From NCBI GenBank assembly GCA_027001525.1, contig JALTMR010000205.1:1-5815 (forward strand): 5,815 nucleotides of DNA. Reading direction: 5' to 3'. The position numbers and the translations under genes are program-made. Origin of the DNA: Gammaproteobacteria bacterium. GTDB taxonomy: Bacteria; Pseudomonadota; Gammaproteobacteria; Tenderiales; Tenderiaceae. This document shows, in pieces, positions 1-5,208 of the stretch. Each line of letters begins with the position of its first letter. Positions within the stretch are counted from its first letter, which is position 1. The notes beneath the pieces were generated by a model, which was not told the DNA's origin, ran no database searches, and saw only the letters and a list, made by a program, of their open reading frames with translations.

Positions 1-315
1 ACTATAGCCATGCGCCAGCCAGGCGCCCAGCAACGCCCCCGCCACCAGTCCAGGCACCAAACGCCCCACCAGTGGCCATACCACCGCCCCCCGCTTGTGG
101 TGGGCGCGGACGGCAGCGATGGAAGTCACCGCAATAGTCGCCAGGGAGGTACCCAATGCCATCTGCATCACGACCTCGGCAGCCATCCCCTGGGCAACAA
201 AAACCCAGACCAGCACCGGTACGATCACCAGACCGCCGCCCACCCCCAGAAGGCCGGCGACAAAGCCCGCAAACACCCCCAGCAACAGATAGACAACCAC
301 CCCATCAACCACCAT
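1..315 (-). CDS. TauE/SafE-family membrane permease, N-terminal part (cut by window edge)
   Basis: Reading the minus strand from ATG at 315 gives 105 uninterrupted residues to the window edge, beginning MVVDGVVVYLLLGVFAGFVA. The product is very hydrophobic. Residues about 5-40 form a first membrane segment or re-entrant pair carrying GLLGVGGGLVIVPVL (residues 21-35), the glycine-rich G-x-G-G-G...P signature of the TauE/SafE (former DUF81) family. Further hydrophobic stretches lie at about 53-69 and 80-102. A basic loop, RAHHKRG (70-76), separates them. Family members usually have about 250-270 residues and 7-8 membrane helices, so more than half lies outside the window. Known members export or import sulfite, sulfoacetate or other small organic or sulfur anions; the substrate here cannot be told. 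The start was chosen because it gives the expected short cytoplasmic end before the first helix and has a weak G-rich site (GGGG) just upstream. In-frame TTG and GTG codons upstream are possible alternatives. Family assignment is firm; substrate is unknown. Confidence 0.88.
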   Translation of the reverse strand, partial: MVVDGVVVYLLLGVFAGFVAGLLGVGGGLVIVPVLVWVFVAQGMAAEVVMQMALGTSLATIAVTSIAAVRAHHKRGAVVWPLVGRLVPGLVAGALLGAWLAHGYS

Positions 316-335
316 CCGACCCCATCCCAAAAATG

Positions 336-360
336 AAAAAAGCCAACCTACCACACCGGC
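336..360 (-). terminator. Weak attenuator-like stem followed by T6
   Basis: On the minus strand GCCGG (360-356) can pair with TTGGC (346-342) using two G-T wobbles, with a 9-nt loop, directly followed by six T residues (341-336). The stem is short, so it would be a weak terminator. Its position between the mini-ORF stop and the permease start is what makes it worth recording. Confidence 0.22.
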
Positions 361-380
361 ACACACGGTCGACGGCGCAT
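348..380 (-). CDS. Possible 10-codon leader peptide upstream of the TauE-like gene
   Basis: On the minus strand an ATG at 380 opens MRRRPCVPVW and stops with TAG at 350-348, 32 nt before the permease start. It is preceded by an unusually strong purine-rich ribosome binding site: GGAGG at 391-387 is 6 nt from the ATG and AGGAGG at 389-384 is 3 nt from it. The permease itself has only a weak site. The mini-ORF is out of frame with the permease. Its last codons overlap the left arm of a small GC stem followed by six T residues (see the separate entry). This arrangement recalls a leader peptide with an attenuator, but the peptide shows no run of one regulatory amino acid beyond three arginines. 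A chance match in GC-rich DNA is possible. Confidence 0.3.
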   Translation of the reverse strand: MRRRPCVPVW

Positions 381-438
381 CGTCCTCCTCCGGTCCTCCG
401 CCAATTGGGGGAACTTCCGGGACAGAAAACAGCCCTAA

Positions 439-474
439 GGGGTGTTCTCAATAGCCTGAGTAAGAACGCTCCCC
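439..474. repeat. Imperfect inverted repeat, about 36 bp
   Basis: The left arm is GGGG-T-GTTCT-CA (439-450) and the right arm is TGA...AGAAC-GC-TCCCC (457-474), around a 6-nt centre, ATAGCC. GTTCT (444-448) pairs with AGAAC (463-467), the outer GGGG pairs with CCCC, and CTCA/TGAG near the loop offers an alternative inner pairing. There is no T-run on either side, so it is not a standard terminator. It could be an operator or an RNA stem in the leader of either divergent gene. I do not match it to a known riboswitch. Confidence 0.5.
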
Positions 475-666
475 CGGTACGCCACCAAGGTAATAACCTG
501 AAAGGGATAGCGAACGACGGGATCTTAACAGCGTAAAAAACAGGGTTTTTAGCAACAACTTCCCGCGCACTTGCCTATGGCATTCTACTTATGCCAGTAT
601 TCCCGGTTCCGCTTCGGGAGTGGGGATGTATTCTGCTATTTTTTACAACAACTAAATTTTTTATTT

Positions 667-673
667 AAGGAAG
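667..673 (+). promoter_or_regulatory. Ribosome binding site deciding the start of the 127-residue membrane protein
   Basis: AAGGAAG lies 5 nt before ATG 679, with AAGGA at 667-671 giving 7 nt spacing. The longer open frame begins with a TTG at 571 and has no such site, and its extra 36 codons pass through AT-rich leader-like sequence. This supports ATG 679. Confidence 0.8.
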
Positions 674-678
674 CGACC

Positions 679-1062
679 ATGGACACAAAACGAGTCGACC
701 TGTTTGTCATTAAATCGATCCAGCTACTTGTTCTGACCTTTTTCACCTGTGCTGTCTTTTTGTACTACGGCTTCGCGGCGATGATTCCCATGGGCATCTT
801 CGTGCAGCTCAGCGCGACGCTCTCCAGCGTATTTGGAGACATGATTGGCACCACGCTTGGGCTTGTTACTGTCGCTGCAGCGTTGTTCTACATCGCTAAA
901 GTGCCGGGGCTGATGAGTGCGGGCCTGGCGATCGGCATCGACGTTGGCAAAATGGGTGCTGCTGCAATTCAGCGTATCGGCCAGCTGAGCGAAGCGGTGA
1001 AAAATGATGAAGAGCCTAAGGATGTCTCTGTTGACGTGGTAGTTAAAGAACAGACAACCTAA
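679..1062 (+). CDS. Small membrane protein of unknown function, 127 residues
   Basis: The frame starts at ATG 679 behind a good ribosome binding site and ends with TAA at 1060-1062. I do not recognise the family. The N-terminus is short and charged (MDTKRVD), followed by a strong hydrophobic segment at about 8-31 (FVIKSIQLLVLTFFTCAVFL). A less hydrophobic stretch spans 32-50, and a second clear membrane segment covers about 56-73. Residues 75-100 (VPGLMSAGLAIGIDVGKMGA) look like an amphipathic or weakly hydrophobic glycine-rich helix. The C-terminal tail, about 105-127, is hydrophilic and acidic (NDEEPKD), probably cytosolic. There is no signal-peptidase or lipobox motif, no cysteine pair and no catalytic motif; the single cysteine is at 24. 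The gene stands alone: its neighbours are divergent and convergent, and it is closed by two strong terminators. That suggests its own promoter and possibly sizeable expression. Coding status is well supported by the start site, hydrophobic pattern and terminators; function is not inferable. Confidence 0.85.
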   Translation: MDTKRVDLFVIKSIQLLVLTFFTCAVFLYYGFAAMIPMGIFVQLSATLSSVFGDMIGTTLGLVTVAAALFYIAKVPGLMSAGLAIGIDVGKMGAAAIQRIGQLSEAVKNDEEPKDVSVDVVVKEQTT

Positions 1063-1071
1063 AACAGAGAG

Positions 1072-3249
1072 CTACCGCCGTCTGGCGGGTTTTCTTTTAT
1101 GCAGCCCGGCCCCTGGCCGGGTTTTTTTATGCCTGGCAGCTGGCTGAGCTGCTCTCTTTTTCACCACGGTCTTGGCGCTGCCACGCACCCCCTCCGGCTG
1201 CCCCCCCGTACCCGCAGGCTGCCAGCTGGGCACAAAATGGCGTTTGCCGTTGCCAATCAAATCTGCCCGCCCCATGCGTTTGAGGGCATCGCGAATCAGT
1301 GGCCAGTTTTCCGCATCGTGGTAACGCAGCAACGCCTTGTGCAACCGGCGCTGCCGCGCACCCTTGGCGGTCAGCAGGGGCTCGCCACCACGCTTGACCT
1401 TGCGTAGCGGATTTTTCTCACTGTGGTACATGGCCGTCGCCAGGGCCATAGGGGATGGCAAAAAGGTCTGCACCTGATCGAGACGAAAACCGTTGCGCTT
1501 GAGCCATAGCCCGAGGTTCAGCATATCCTCATCGCTCGCTCCCGGGTGGGCGGCGATAAAATAGGGGATCAGATACTGCTCCTTGCCCGCCTCTCTGGAG
1601 TACTTCTCAAACATCACCTTGAAGCGCTCGTAAGTCCCGATGCCGGGTTTCATCATCTTATTCAACACGCCCTCTTCGGTGTGCTCCGGGGCGATTTTAA
1701 GGTAGCCCCCGACGTGGTGCGTGGTCAGCTCTTTGACATATTCGGGTGACTCCACCGCCAGGTCGTAACGTAAGCCCGAAGCGATCAACACCTTCTTGAC
1801 GCCCTTCAGCTCGCGCGCCTTGCGGTAGAGCCTGGTCAACGGCCCATGGTCAGTAATCAGGTTCTCGCAAATACCGGGATAGACGCAGGAGAGGCGCCGA
1901 CAGGCCGATTCGATCTTCTCTGACTTGCAGTGGAGACGATACATATTCGCCGTCGGCCCTCCCAGATCGGAGATCACACCGGTAAACCCGGGCACCGTGT
2001 CGCGGATGGTCTCCACCTCCTTAAGGACGGAAGCTTCGGAGCGATTCTGAATAATCCGCCCTTCGTGCTCTGTAATCGAACAGAAGGTACAACCCCCAAA
2101 ACAGCCGCGCATGATATTGACCGAAAAACGGATCATCTCGTAGGCCGCCATACGGGCCCCACCGTAAGCGGGATGAGGCTGGCGGGTATAGGGCAGTTCA
2201 AACACGCTATCGAACTCTTTTGAGGTCAGCGGAATGGGCGGCGGGTTAAGCCAGACATCGCGGTCGCCATGACGCTGTACCAGGGCGCGGGCGTTGCCCG
2301 GGTTGGTCTCCAGATGCAGTACCCGGGCGGCATGGGCGTAGAGCACCTTGTCTTTGGCGACTTTCTCAAAGGCAGGCAGACGAATCACCGAACGGGCACG
2401 GTCTTTTGGCTTGCGTTTGAGTGACAGCTTGATGACCTGCTCTTTGCCGGCCTGCCCTGCGCCCCCCGCCTCGCAGGAGGTGTCACCGGCCGGGCTCATG
2501 GCATAGGGGTCCACCGGCCTGTCCACCACACCCGGTTCATCCACCTGGGTGGAGTCGATCTCCACCCACTCGTCCGGCAGGCCTCTGGTCATATAGGCGG
2601 TGCCGCGAATATCGGTAAGGGACTTAATCGATTCACCATTGGCCAGCCGATGGGCAATCTCCACCACCTGACGTTCGCCGTTACCAAACACCAGCAGATC
2701 CGCTTTGGAATCGGGCAAAATTGAGCGCCGCACCTTGTCAGACCAGTAATCATAATGGGCAATGCGGCGCAAACTGGCCTCAATCCCCCCCACCACCAGC
2801 GGCACCTCCTTGAAGGCTTCGCGGCAACGCTGGGAGTAGACCATTACCGAGCGGTCAGGCCGCCGCCCGCCCTCGGCATCAGGCGAATAGGCATCATCGG
2901 AACGAATGCGGCGATCCGCCGTATAGCGATTCACCATGGAATCCATATTGCCCGCCGTCACCCCGAAAAAGAGGTTGGGCCGGCCCAGCACCTTGAACGC
3001 CTCGGCGCTGCGCCAGTCAGGCTGAGCAATGATCCCCACCCGAAACCCCTGCGCCTCCAGCAGACGCCCCACCAGCGCCATGCCAAAACTGGGGTGATCC
3101 ACATAGGCGTCCCCCGTCACCAGAATCACATCGCAGGAATCCCACCCCAACGCATCCATCTCCTCCCTGGACACAGGCAACACCGGCGCCACACCGAAAC
3201 GTTTGGCCCAGTACTGGCGATAGGAGAAAATATTGGGGGCTGATTGCAT
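1072..3249 (-). CDS. ygiQ: YgiQ family radical SAM protein
   Basis: This encodes 725 residues, close to E. coli YgiQ (about 739). Residues roughly 8-340 are the Radical_SAM_N (UPF0313) domain, with highly conserved text such as [41 protein letters not shown] and [16 protein letters not shown]. The radical SAM core follows, with CFGGCTFC giving the C-x3-C-x2-C iron-sulfur motif at C383, C387 and C390, then [11 protein letters not shown] and [10 protein letters not shown]. The DUF3362-type C-terminal part contains [14 protein letters not shown] basic, low-complexity tail (about 673-725) ends [11 protein letters not shown]. The family is a cytosolic, presumed 4Fe-4S/SAM enzyme of unestablished substrate. 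The open frame extends upstream to GTG 3363. I chose ATG 3249 because [14 protein letters not shown] lines up with the N-termini I recall for Pseudomonas homologues. However, this ATG has no ribosome binding site, whereas ATG 3294 has G-rich sequence in front. The residues between the two domains (about 245-285) are variable, as is usual in the family. Confidence 0.95.
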   Translation of the reverse strand: MQSAPNIFSYRQYWAKRFGVAPVLPVSREEMDALGWDSCDVILVTGDAYVDHPSFGMALVGRLLEAQGFRVGIIAQPDWRSAEAFKVLGRPNLFFGVTAGNMDSMVNRYTADRRIRSDDAYSPDAEGGRRPDRSVMVYSQRCREAFKEVPLVVGGIEASLRRIAHYDYWSDKVRRSILPDSKADLLVFGNGERQVVEIAHRLANGESIKSLTDIRGTAYMTRGLPDEWVEIDSTQVDEPGVVDRPVDPYAMSPAGDTSCEAGGAGQAGKEQVIKLSLKRKPKDRARSVIRLPAFEKVAKDKVLYAHAARVLHLETNPGNARALVQRHGDRDVWLNPPPIPLTSKEFDSVFELPYTRQPHPAYGGARMAAYEMIRFSVNIMRGCFGGCTFCSITEHEGRIIQNRSEASVLKEVETIRDTVPGFTGVISDLGGPTANMYRLHCKSEKIESACRRLSCVYPGICENLITDHGPLTRLYRKARELKGVKKVLIASGLRYDLAVESPEYVKELTTHHVGGYLKIAPEHTEEGVLNKMMKPGIGTYERFKVMFEKYSREAGKEQYLIPYFIAAHPGASDEDMLNLGLWLKRNGFRLDQVQTFLPSPMALATAMYHSEKNPLRKVKRGGEPLLTAKGARQRRLHKALLRYHDAENWPLIRDALKRMGRADLIGNGKRHFVPSWQPAGTGGQPEGVRGSAKTVVKKRAAQPAARHKKTRPGAGLHKRKPARRR
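1075..1098 (+). terminator. Rho-independent terminator 1 of the small membrane protein gene
   Basis: CCGCC (1075-1079), loop GTCT, GGCGG (1084-1088), then G and a T-rich tract TTTTCTTTT (1090-1098). It begins 13 nt after the TAA. The stem is short but GC-only. It lies within the last codons of ygiQ on the other strand. Confidence 0.75.
1105..1128 (+). terminator. Rho-independent terminator 2 (7-bp perfect GC stem, T7)
   Basis: CCCGGCC (1105-1111), loop CCT, GGCCGGG (1115-1121), then seven T residues (1122-1128). This is the stronger of two tandem terminators for the plus-strand small gene. On the minus strand it is preceded by A residues, not followed by T residues, so it should not stop ygiQ transcription. 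It is translated in ygiQ as part of a Lys/Arg-rich tail. Confidence 0.88.
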
Positions 3250-3401
3250 GGAAAGGAGACTCGATGGAGGGGAGAAACAACTGAATTGGTGCATTTTACC
3301 CCATTTTTCCCCCTTAATCGACGCACGAGGGGTGGGGTTATTTGATGGGGTCAGCGGCAGCACAAACTGTAAAATTTCAACGCACCTGCCGCCCTGAATG
3401 C

Positions 3402-3430
3402 CCTATAGTTTAGTGTGGTGTAACAGACAA
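3402..3430 (-). promoter_or_regulatory. Probable sigma-70-type promoter for ygiQ
   Basis: On the minus strand TTGTCT (3430-3425) and TATAGG (3407-3402) are separated by exactly 17 nt; each matches consensus at four of six positions. Transcription would start near 3395, giving a leader of about 145 nt to ATG 3249 or about 100 nt to ATG 3294. On the plus strand the same -10 region reads TATAGT (3404-3409), a five-of-six match, but without a recognisable -35. The two -10 boxes overlap. Confidence 0.45.
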
Positions 3431-3458
3431 TACGTGCGGCACTTTTTCGCGCCTGGAA

Positions 3459-3476
3459 AACCGGTTGCGACCGGTC
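3459..3476 (+). promoter_or_regulatory. Twin 8-bp palindromes / stem-loop upstream of the antiporter gene
   Basis: AACCGGTT (3459-3466) and GACCGGTC (3469-3476) are each perfect palindromes whose centres are 10 bp apart. As RNA, ACCGGT (3460-3465) can pair with ACCGGT (3470-3475) across a TGCG loop, a 6-bp hairpin ending 12 nt before the ribosome binding site. It could be a DNA operator with two sites on one face of the helix, or a hairpin in the mRNA leader. No regulator is identified. Confidence 0.45.
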
Positions 3477-3496
3477 ACAGCAAAGACAGGTGAATC

Positions 3497-5185
3497 ATGA
3501 CATCGGTGTTTGGTGACGTTTTTACTGAGATGGCCGTATTGCTGTCCATAGCAGCGGTAGTCGGCGCGATTGGCGTGCGGCTGCGCCAGCCCTTGATTGT
3601 CGCCTTTATCGTCGTGGGCATCCTGGTGGGACCAGCCGCCTTGGGCTGGGTGTCGGCCAATGATCAGGTCGACCTGCTGGCCAAACTGGGCATTGCACTG
3701 CTGCTGTTTGTTGTCGGGCTCAAGCTGGATCTGCATATTATCCGCACCATGGGCCCTGTGGCGCTGGCCGCCGGCTTGGGGCAGGTGTTTTTTACCTCGA
3801 TTATCGGCTACTTCATCGCCATCGCCCTGGGAATGACGCCCGTCATGGCCATCTACGTGGCGGTAGCGCTCACCTTCTCCAGCACCATCATCATCGTCAA
3901 ATTGCTGTCCGACAAACGCGAGGTGGACGCTCTCCATGGCAGAATCGCCATCGGTTTTCTCATCGTCCAGGATATTGTGGTGGTGTTGGTGATGATCGCC
4001 CTGACCGCTCTGGGTGAGGCAACCGATGTCGCCAGTCTGGGCAAAGAGGCAGTGGGCGTGCTGCTTAAGGGAGCACTGTTTTTGGCCGCCATTGCTGTGC
4101 TGATGCGCTACGTACTCACTCCCTTGCTGCACCAGCTGGCCCGCTCCCCCGAACTGCTCGTGCTGTTTGCCATTGCCTGGGCGGTGGCGCTGGCAGCGAC
4201 AGGAGAACATCTTGGTTTCAGTCGCGAGGTCGGCGCCTTTCTGGCCGGGGTATCGCTGGCCTCTACCCCCTACCGTGAGACGATTGGTGCGCGGCTGGTC
4301 AGTTTGCGTGATTTTCTGCTGCTGTTTTTCTTTATTGATCTGGGGGCCGGGCTGAATCTCGCCACATTAGGCGCACAAGTATGGCCGGCCATTATCCTCT
4401 CGCTGTTCGTGCTCATCGGCAACCCGTTAATTGTAATGACCATTCTCGGCGCCATGGGATACAAAAAACGCACAGGATTTTTGGCCGGACTGACGGTGGC
4501 ACAAATCAGCGAATTTTCCCTGATTCTGGGGGCACTGGGACTCAGCCTGGGTCACATTGATGTCGATACGATGGGGCTGATAACCCTCGTGGGGTTGATC
4601 ACTATCAGTGCGTCAACGTACATGATTCTGTACTCCCACCTGCTCTACGAACGCATCGCCCCCTGGCTGGGCCTGTTTGAGCGCAGACATGCATACAGGG
4701 AAGAGGCCCAGACACAAGACAGGCAAGACCACGAGGTCGATATCATCCTCTTCGGCCTGGGGCGATTCGGCAGTCGCATTGCGGCGGAGTTACAGCACCG
4801 GGGCTACCGCGTGCTGGGCATAGATCTCGATCCCGAGCTGCTGCACCGACAGGAAAAGCGCAGTTACGCCGTGCGCTTTGGCGATGCAGACGACCCGGAG
4901 TTTCTTGCCACCCTGCCACTGGACCAGGCCAACTGGGTGCTGAGCAGCGTTCGTGACAAACACACGCACCTCACCCTACTCCACGGCTTGCAGCACTACG
5001 ATTATCGGGGACGCGTCGCCGTCACGGCCCATAGCGCAGCCGATGCCGAGCAATTGAAACAGGCCGGGGCCGACCGGGTGCTCATCCCCTATGCTGATGC
5101 AGCAACCGACGCAGTCGACACATTGCTGGCAGCGGACGGCGACAGCAATACATCAACACAGGAAAATTCCCGCATTAATGTGTAG
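3497..5185 (+). CDS. CPA2 (Kef-type) cation:proton antiporter with C-terminal TrkA-N domain
   Basis: This encodes 562 residues starting at ATG 3497, with AGGTGA (3488-3493) just upstream. Residues 1-385 form the Na+/H+ exchanger domain, with about 12-13 hydrophobic segments. Signatures include RLRQPLIVAFIVVGILVGPA (28-47), LGIALLLFVVGLKLDL (64-79), TFSSTIIIVKLLSDK (126-140), and GFLIVQD with Q158 and D159, the ion-binding Q-D/D-D position of CPA2 exchangers. Later come GAFLAGVSLA (246-255), FFFIDLGAGLNL and AQISEFSLILGALG (335-348). After a polar linker (about 395-412), residues 413-540 form a TrkA-N/RCK Rossmann domain, with FGLGRFG (G420-x-G422-xx-G425) and acidic D443/D445 ending strand 2, typical of NAD(H) binding. 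No second RCK_C domain follows; the C-terminus is short and polar. The protein should sit in the inner membrane and exchange K+ or Na+ for H+, gated by the cytosolic nucleotide-binding domain. Length and layout resemble E. coli YbaL as much as KefB/C. Ion specificity cannot be told, so no symbol is given. It probably forms an operon with the UspE-like gene. Confidence 0.93.
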   Translation: MTSVFGDVFTEMAVLLSIAAVVGAIGVRLRQPLIVAFIVVGILVGPAALGWVSANDQVDLLAKLGIALLLFVVGLKLDLHIIRTMGPVALAAGLGQVFFTSIIGYFIAIALGMTPVMAIYVAVALTFSSTIIIVKLLSDKREVDALHGRIAIGFLIVQDIVVVLVMIALTALGEATDVASLGKEAVGVLLKGALFLAAIAVLMRYVLTPLLHQLARSPELLVLFAIAWAVALAATGEHLGFSREVGAFLAGVSLASTPYRETIGARLVSLRDFLLLFFFIDLGAGLNLATLGAQVWPAIILSLFVLIGNPLIVMTILGAMGYKKRTGFLAGLTVAQISEFSLILGALGLSLGHIDVDTMGLITLVGLITISASTYMILYSHLLYERIAPWLGLFERRHAYREEAQTQDRQDHEVDIILFGLGRFGSRIAAELQHRGYRVLGIDLDPELLHRQEKRSYAVRFGDADDPEFLATLPLDQANWVLSSVRDKHTHLTLLHGLQHYDYRGRVAVTAHSAADAEQLKQAGADRVLIPYADAATDAVDTLLAADGDSNTSTQENSRINV

Positions 5186-5195
5186 CCAATCAGCA

Positions 5196-5201
5196 GGGGA
5201 G
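5196..5201 (+). promoter_or_regulatory. Ribosome binding site of the UspE-like gene
   Basis: GGGGAG is 7 nt before ATG 5209, inside the 23-bp gap after the antiporter stop. No terminator or promoter is visible in the gap, which supports cotranscription. Confidence 0.75.
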
Positions 5202-5208
5202 TAAGCGC

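Larger units (their letters stand above)
316..678. other. Divergent intergenic region between TauE-like gene and small membrane protein gene
   Basis: These 363 bp separate two divergent genes and must carry both promoters. No convincing paired -35/-10 is visible on either strand. An extended -10 look-alike, TGTTAAGAT, lies on the minus strand at 530-522 without a good -35. The stretch 401-475 is dense in short palindromes: CCAATTGG (401-408), GGAACTTCC (410-418), CCCTAAGGG (433-441) and a longer inverted repeat at 439-474. GTCCTCC is repeated at 382-388 and 393-399. AGGT-AATA-ACCT (488-499) could form a small hairpin. Near the plus-strand gene, TCCCG (601-605) pairs with CGGGA (615-619). Apart from the possible mini-ORF I see no gene here; plus-strand open frames across 10-536 look like shadows. 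Confidence 0.6.
3250..3496. other. Intergenic region between divergent ygiQ and antiporter genes
   Basis: These 247 bp hold the probable ygiQ promoter, the twin palindromes and the antiporter's ribosome binding site. The ygiQ frame stays open back to GTG 3363, so part of 3250-3363 may be translated if ygiQ starts upstream at ATG 3294 or GTG 3363. No terminator is seen, as expected between divergent genes. Two short plus-strand frames (3264-3284 and 3345-3413) are not convincing. Confidence 0.6.

Noticed and set aside
438..515. TPP-like or yybP-ykoY-like riboswitch
   Set aside because: Fragments such as GGGGTG and CTGAG recall pieces of the TPP aptamer, but the order, spacing and conserved core do not fit on either strand.
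10..536. Plus-strand open frames of 65-126 codons over the left end
   Set aside because: They are antisense to the TauE/SafE gene or run through the intergenic region. Their Pro/His/Arg/Gln-rich translations are typical of the wrong strand of a GC-rich membrane gene.
571..678. N-terminal extension of the small membrane protein from TTG 571
   Set aside because: No ribosome binding site precedes the TTG, and the segment contains leader-like AT-rich sequence including the actual ribosome binding site of ATG 679.
1072..1128. Frameshifted or degenerate ygiQ 3' end
   Set aside because: The basic low-complexity tail looked suspicious, but E. coli YgiQ also ends in a basic variable tail and total length is normal. 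The odd composition is explained by overlap with the terminators.
3264..3284. Six-codon plus-strand ORF (MEGRNN) behind a good AAGGAGA site
   Set aside because: It is too short, lies in the leader of the opposite-strand ygiQ gene, and has nothing downstream within 200 bp to regulate. The purine run is probably chance.
3345..3413. 22-codon plus-strand ORF upstream of the antiporter
   Set aside because: It has only a loose G-rich site and an unremarkable sequence, and it overlaps the possible 5' extension of ygiQ and the promoter region.
3410..4210. 266-codon minus-strand open frame opposite the antiporter
   Set aside because: Its translation is rich in Gln, His, Asp and Gly with no domain logic, and it lies antisense to a clear membrane protein whose codon bias creates such frames. 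It is a shadow.
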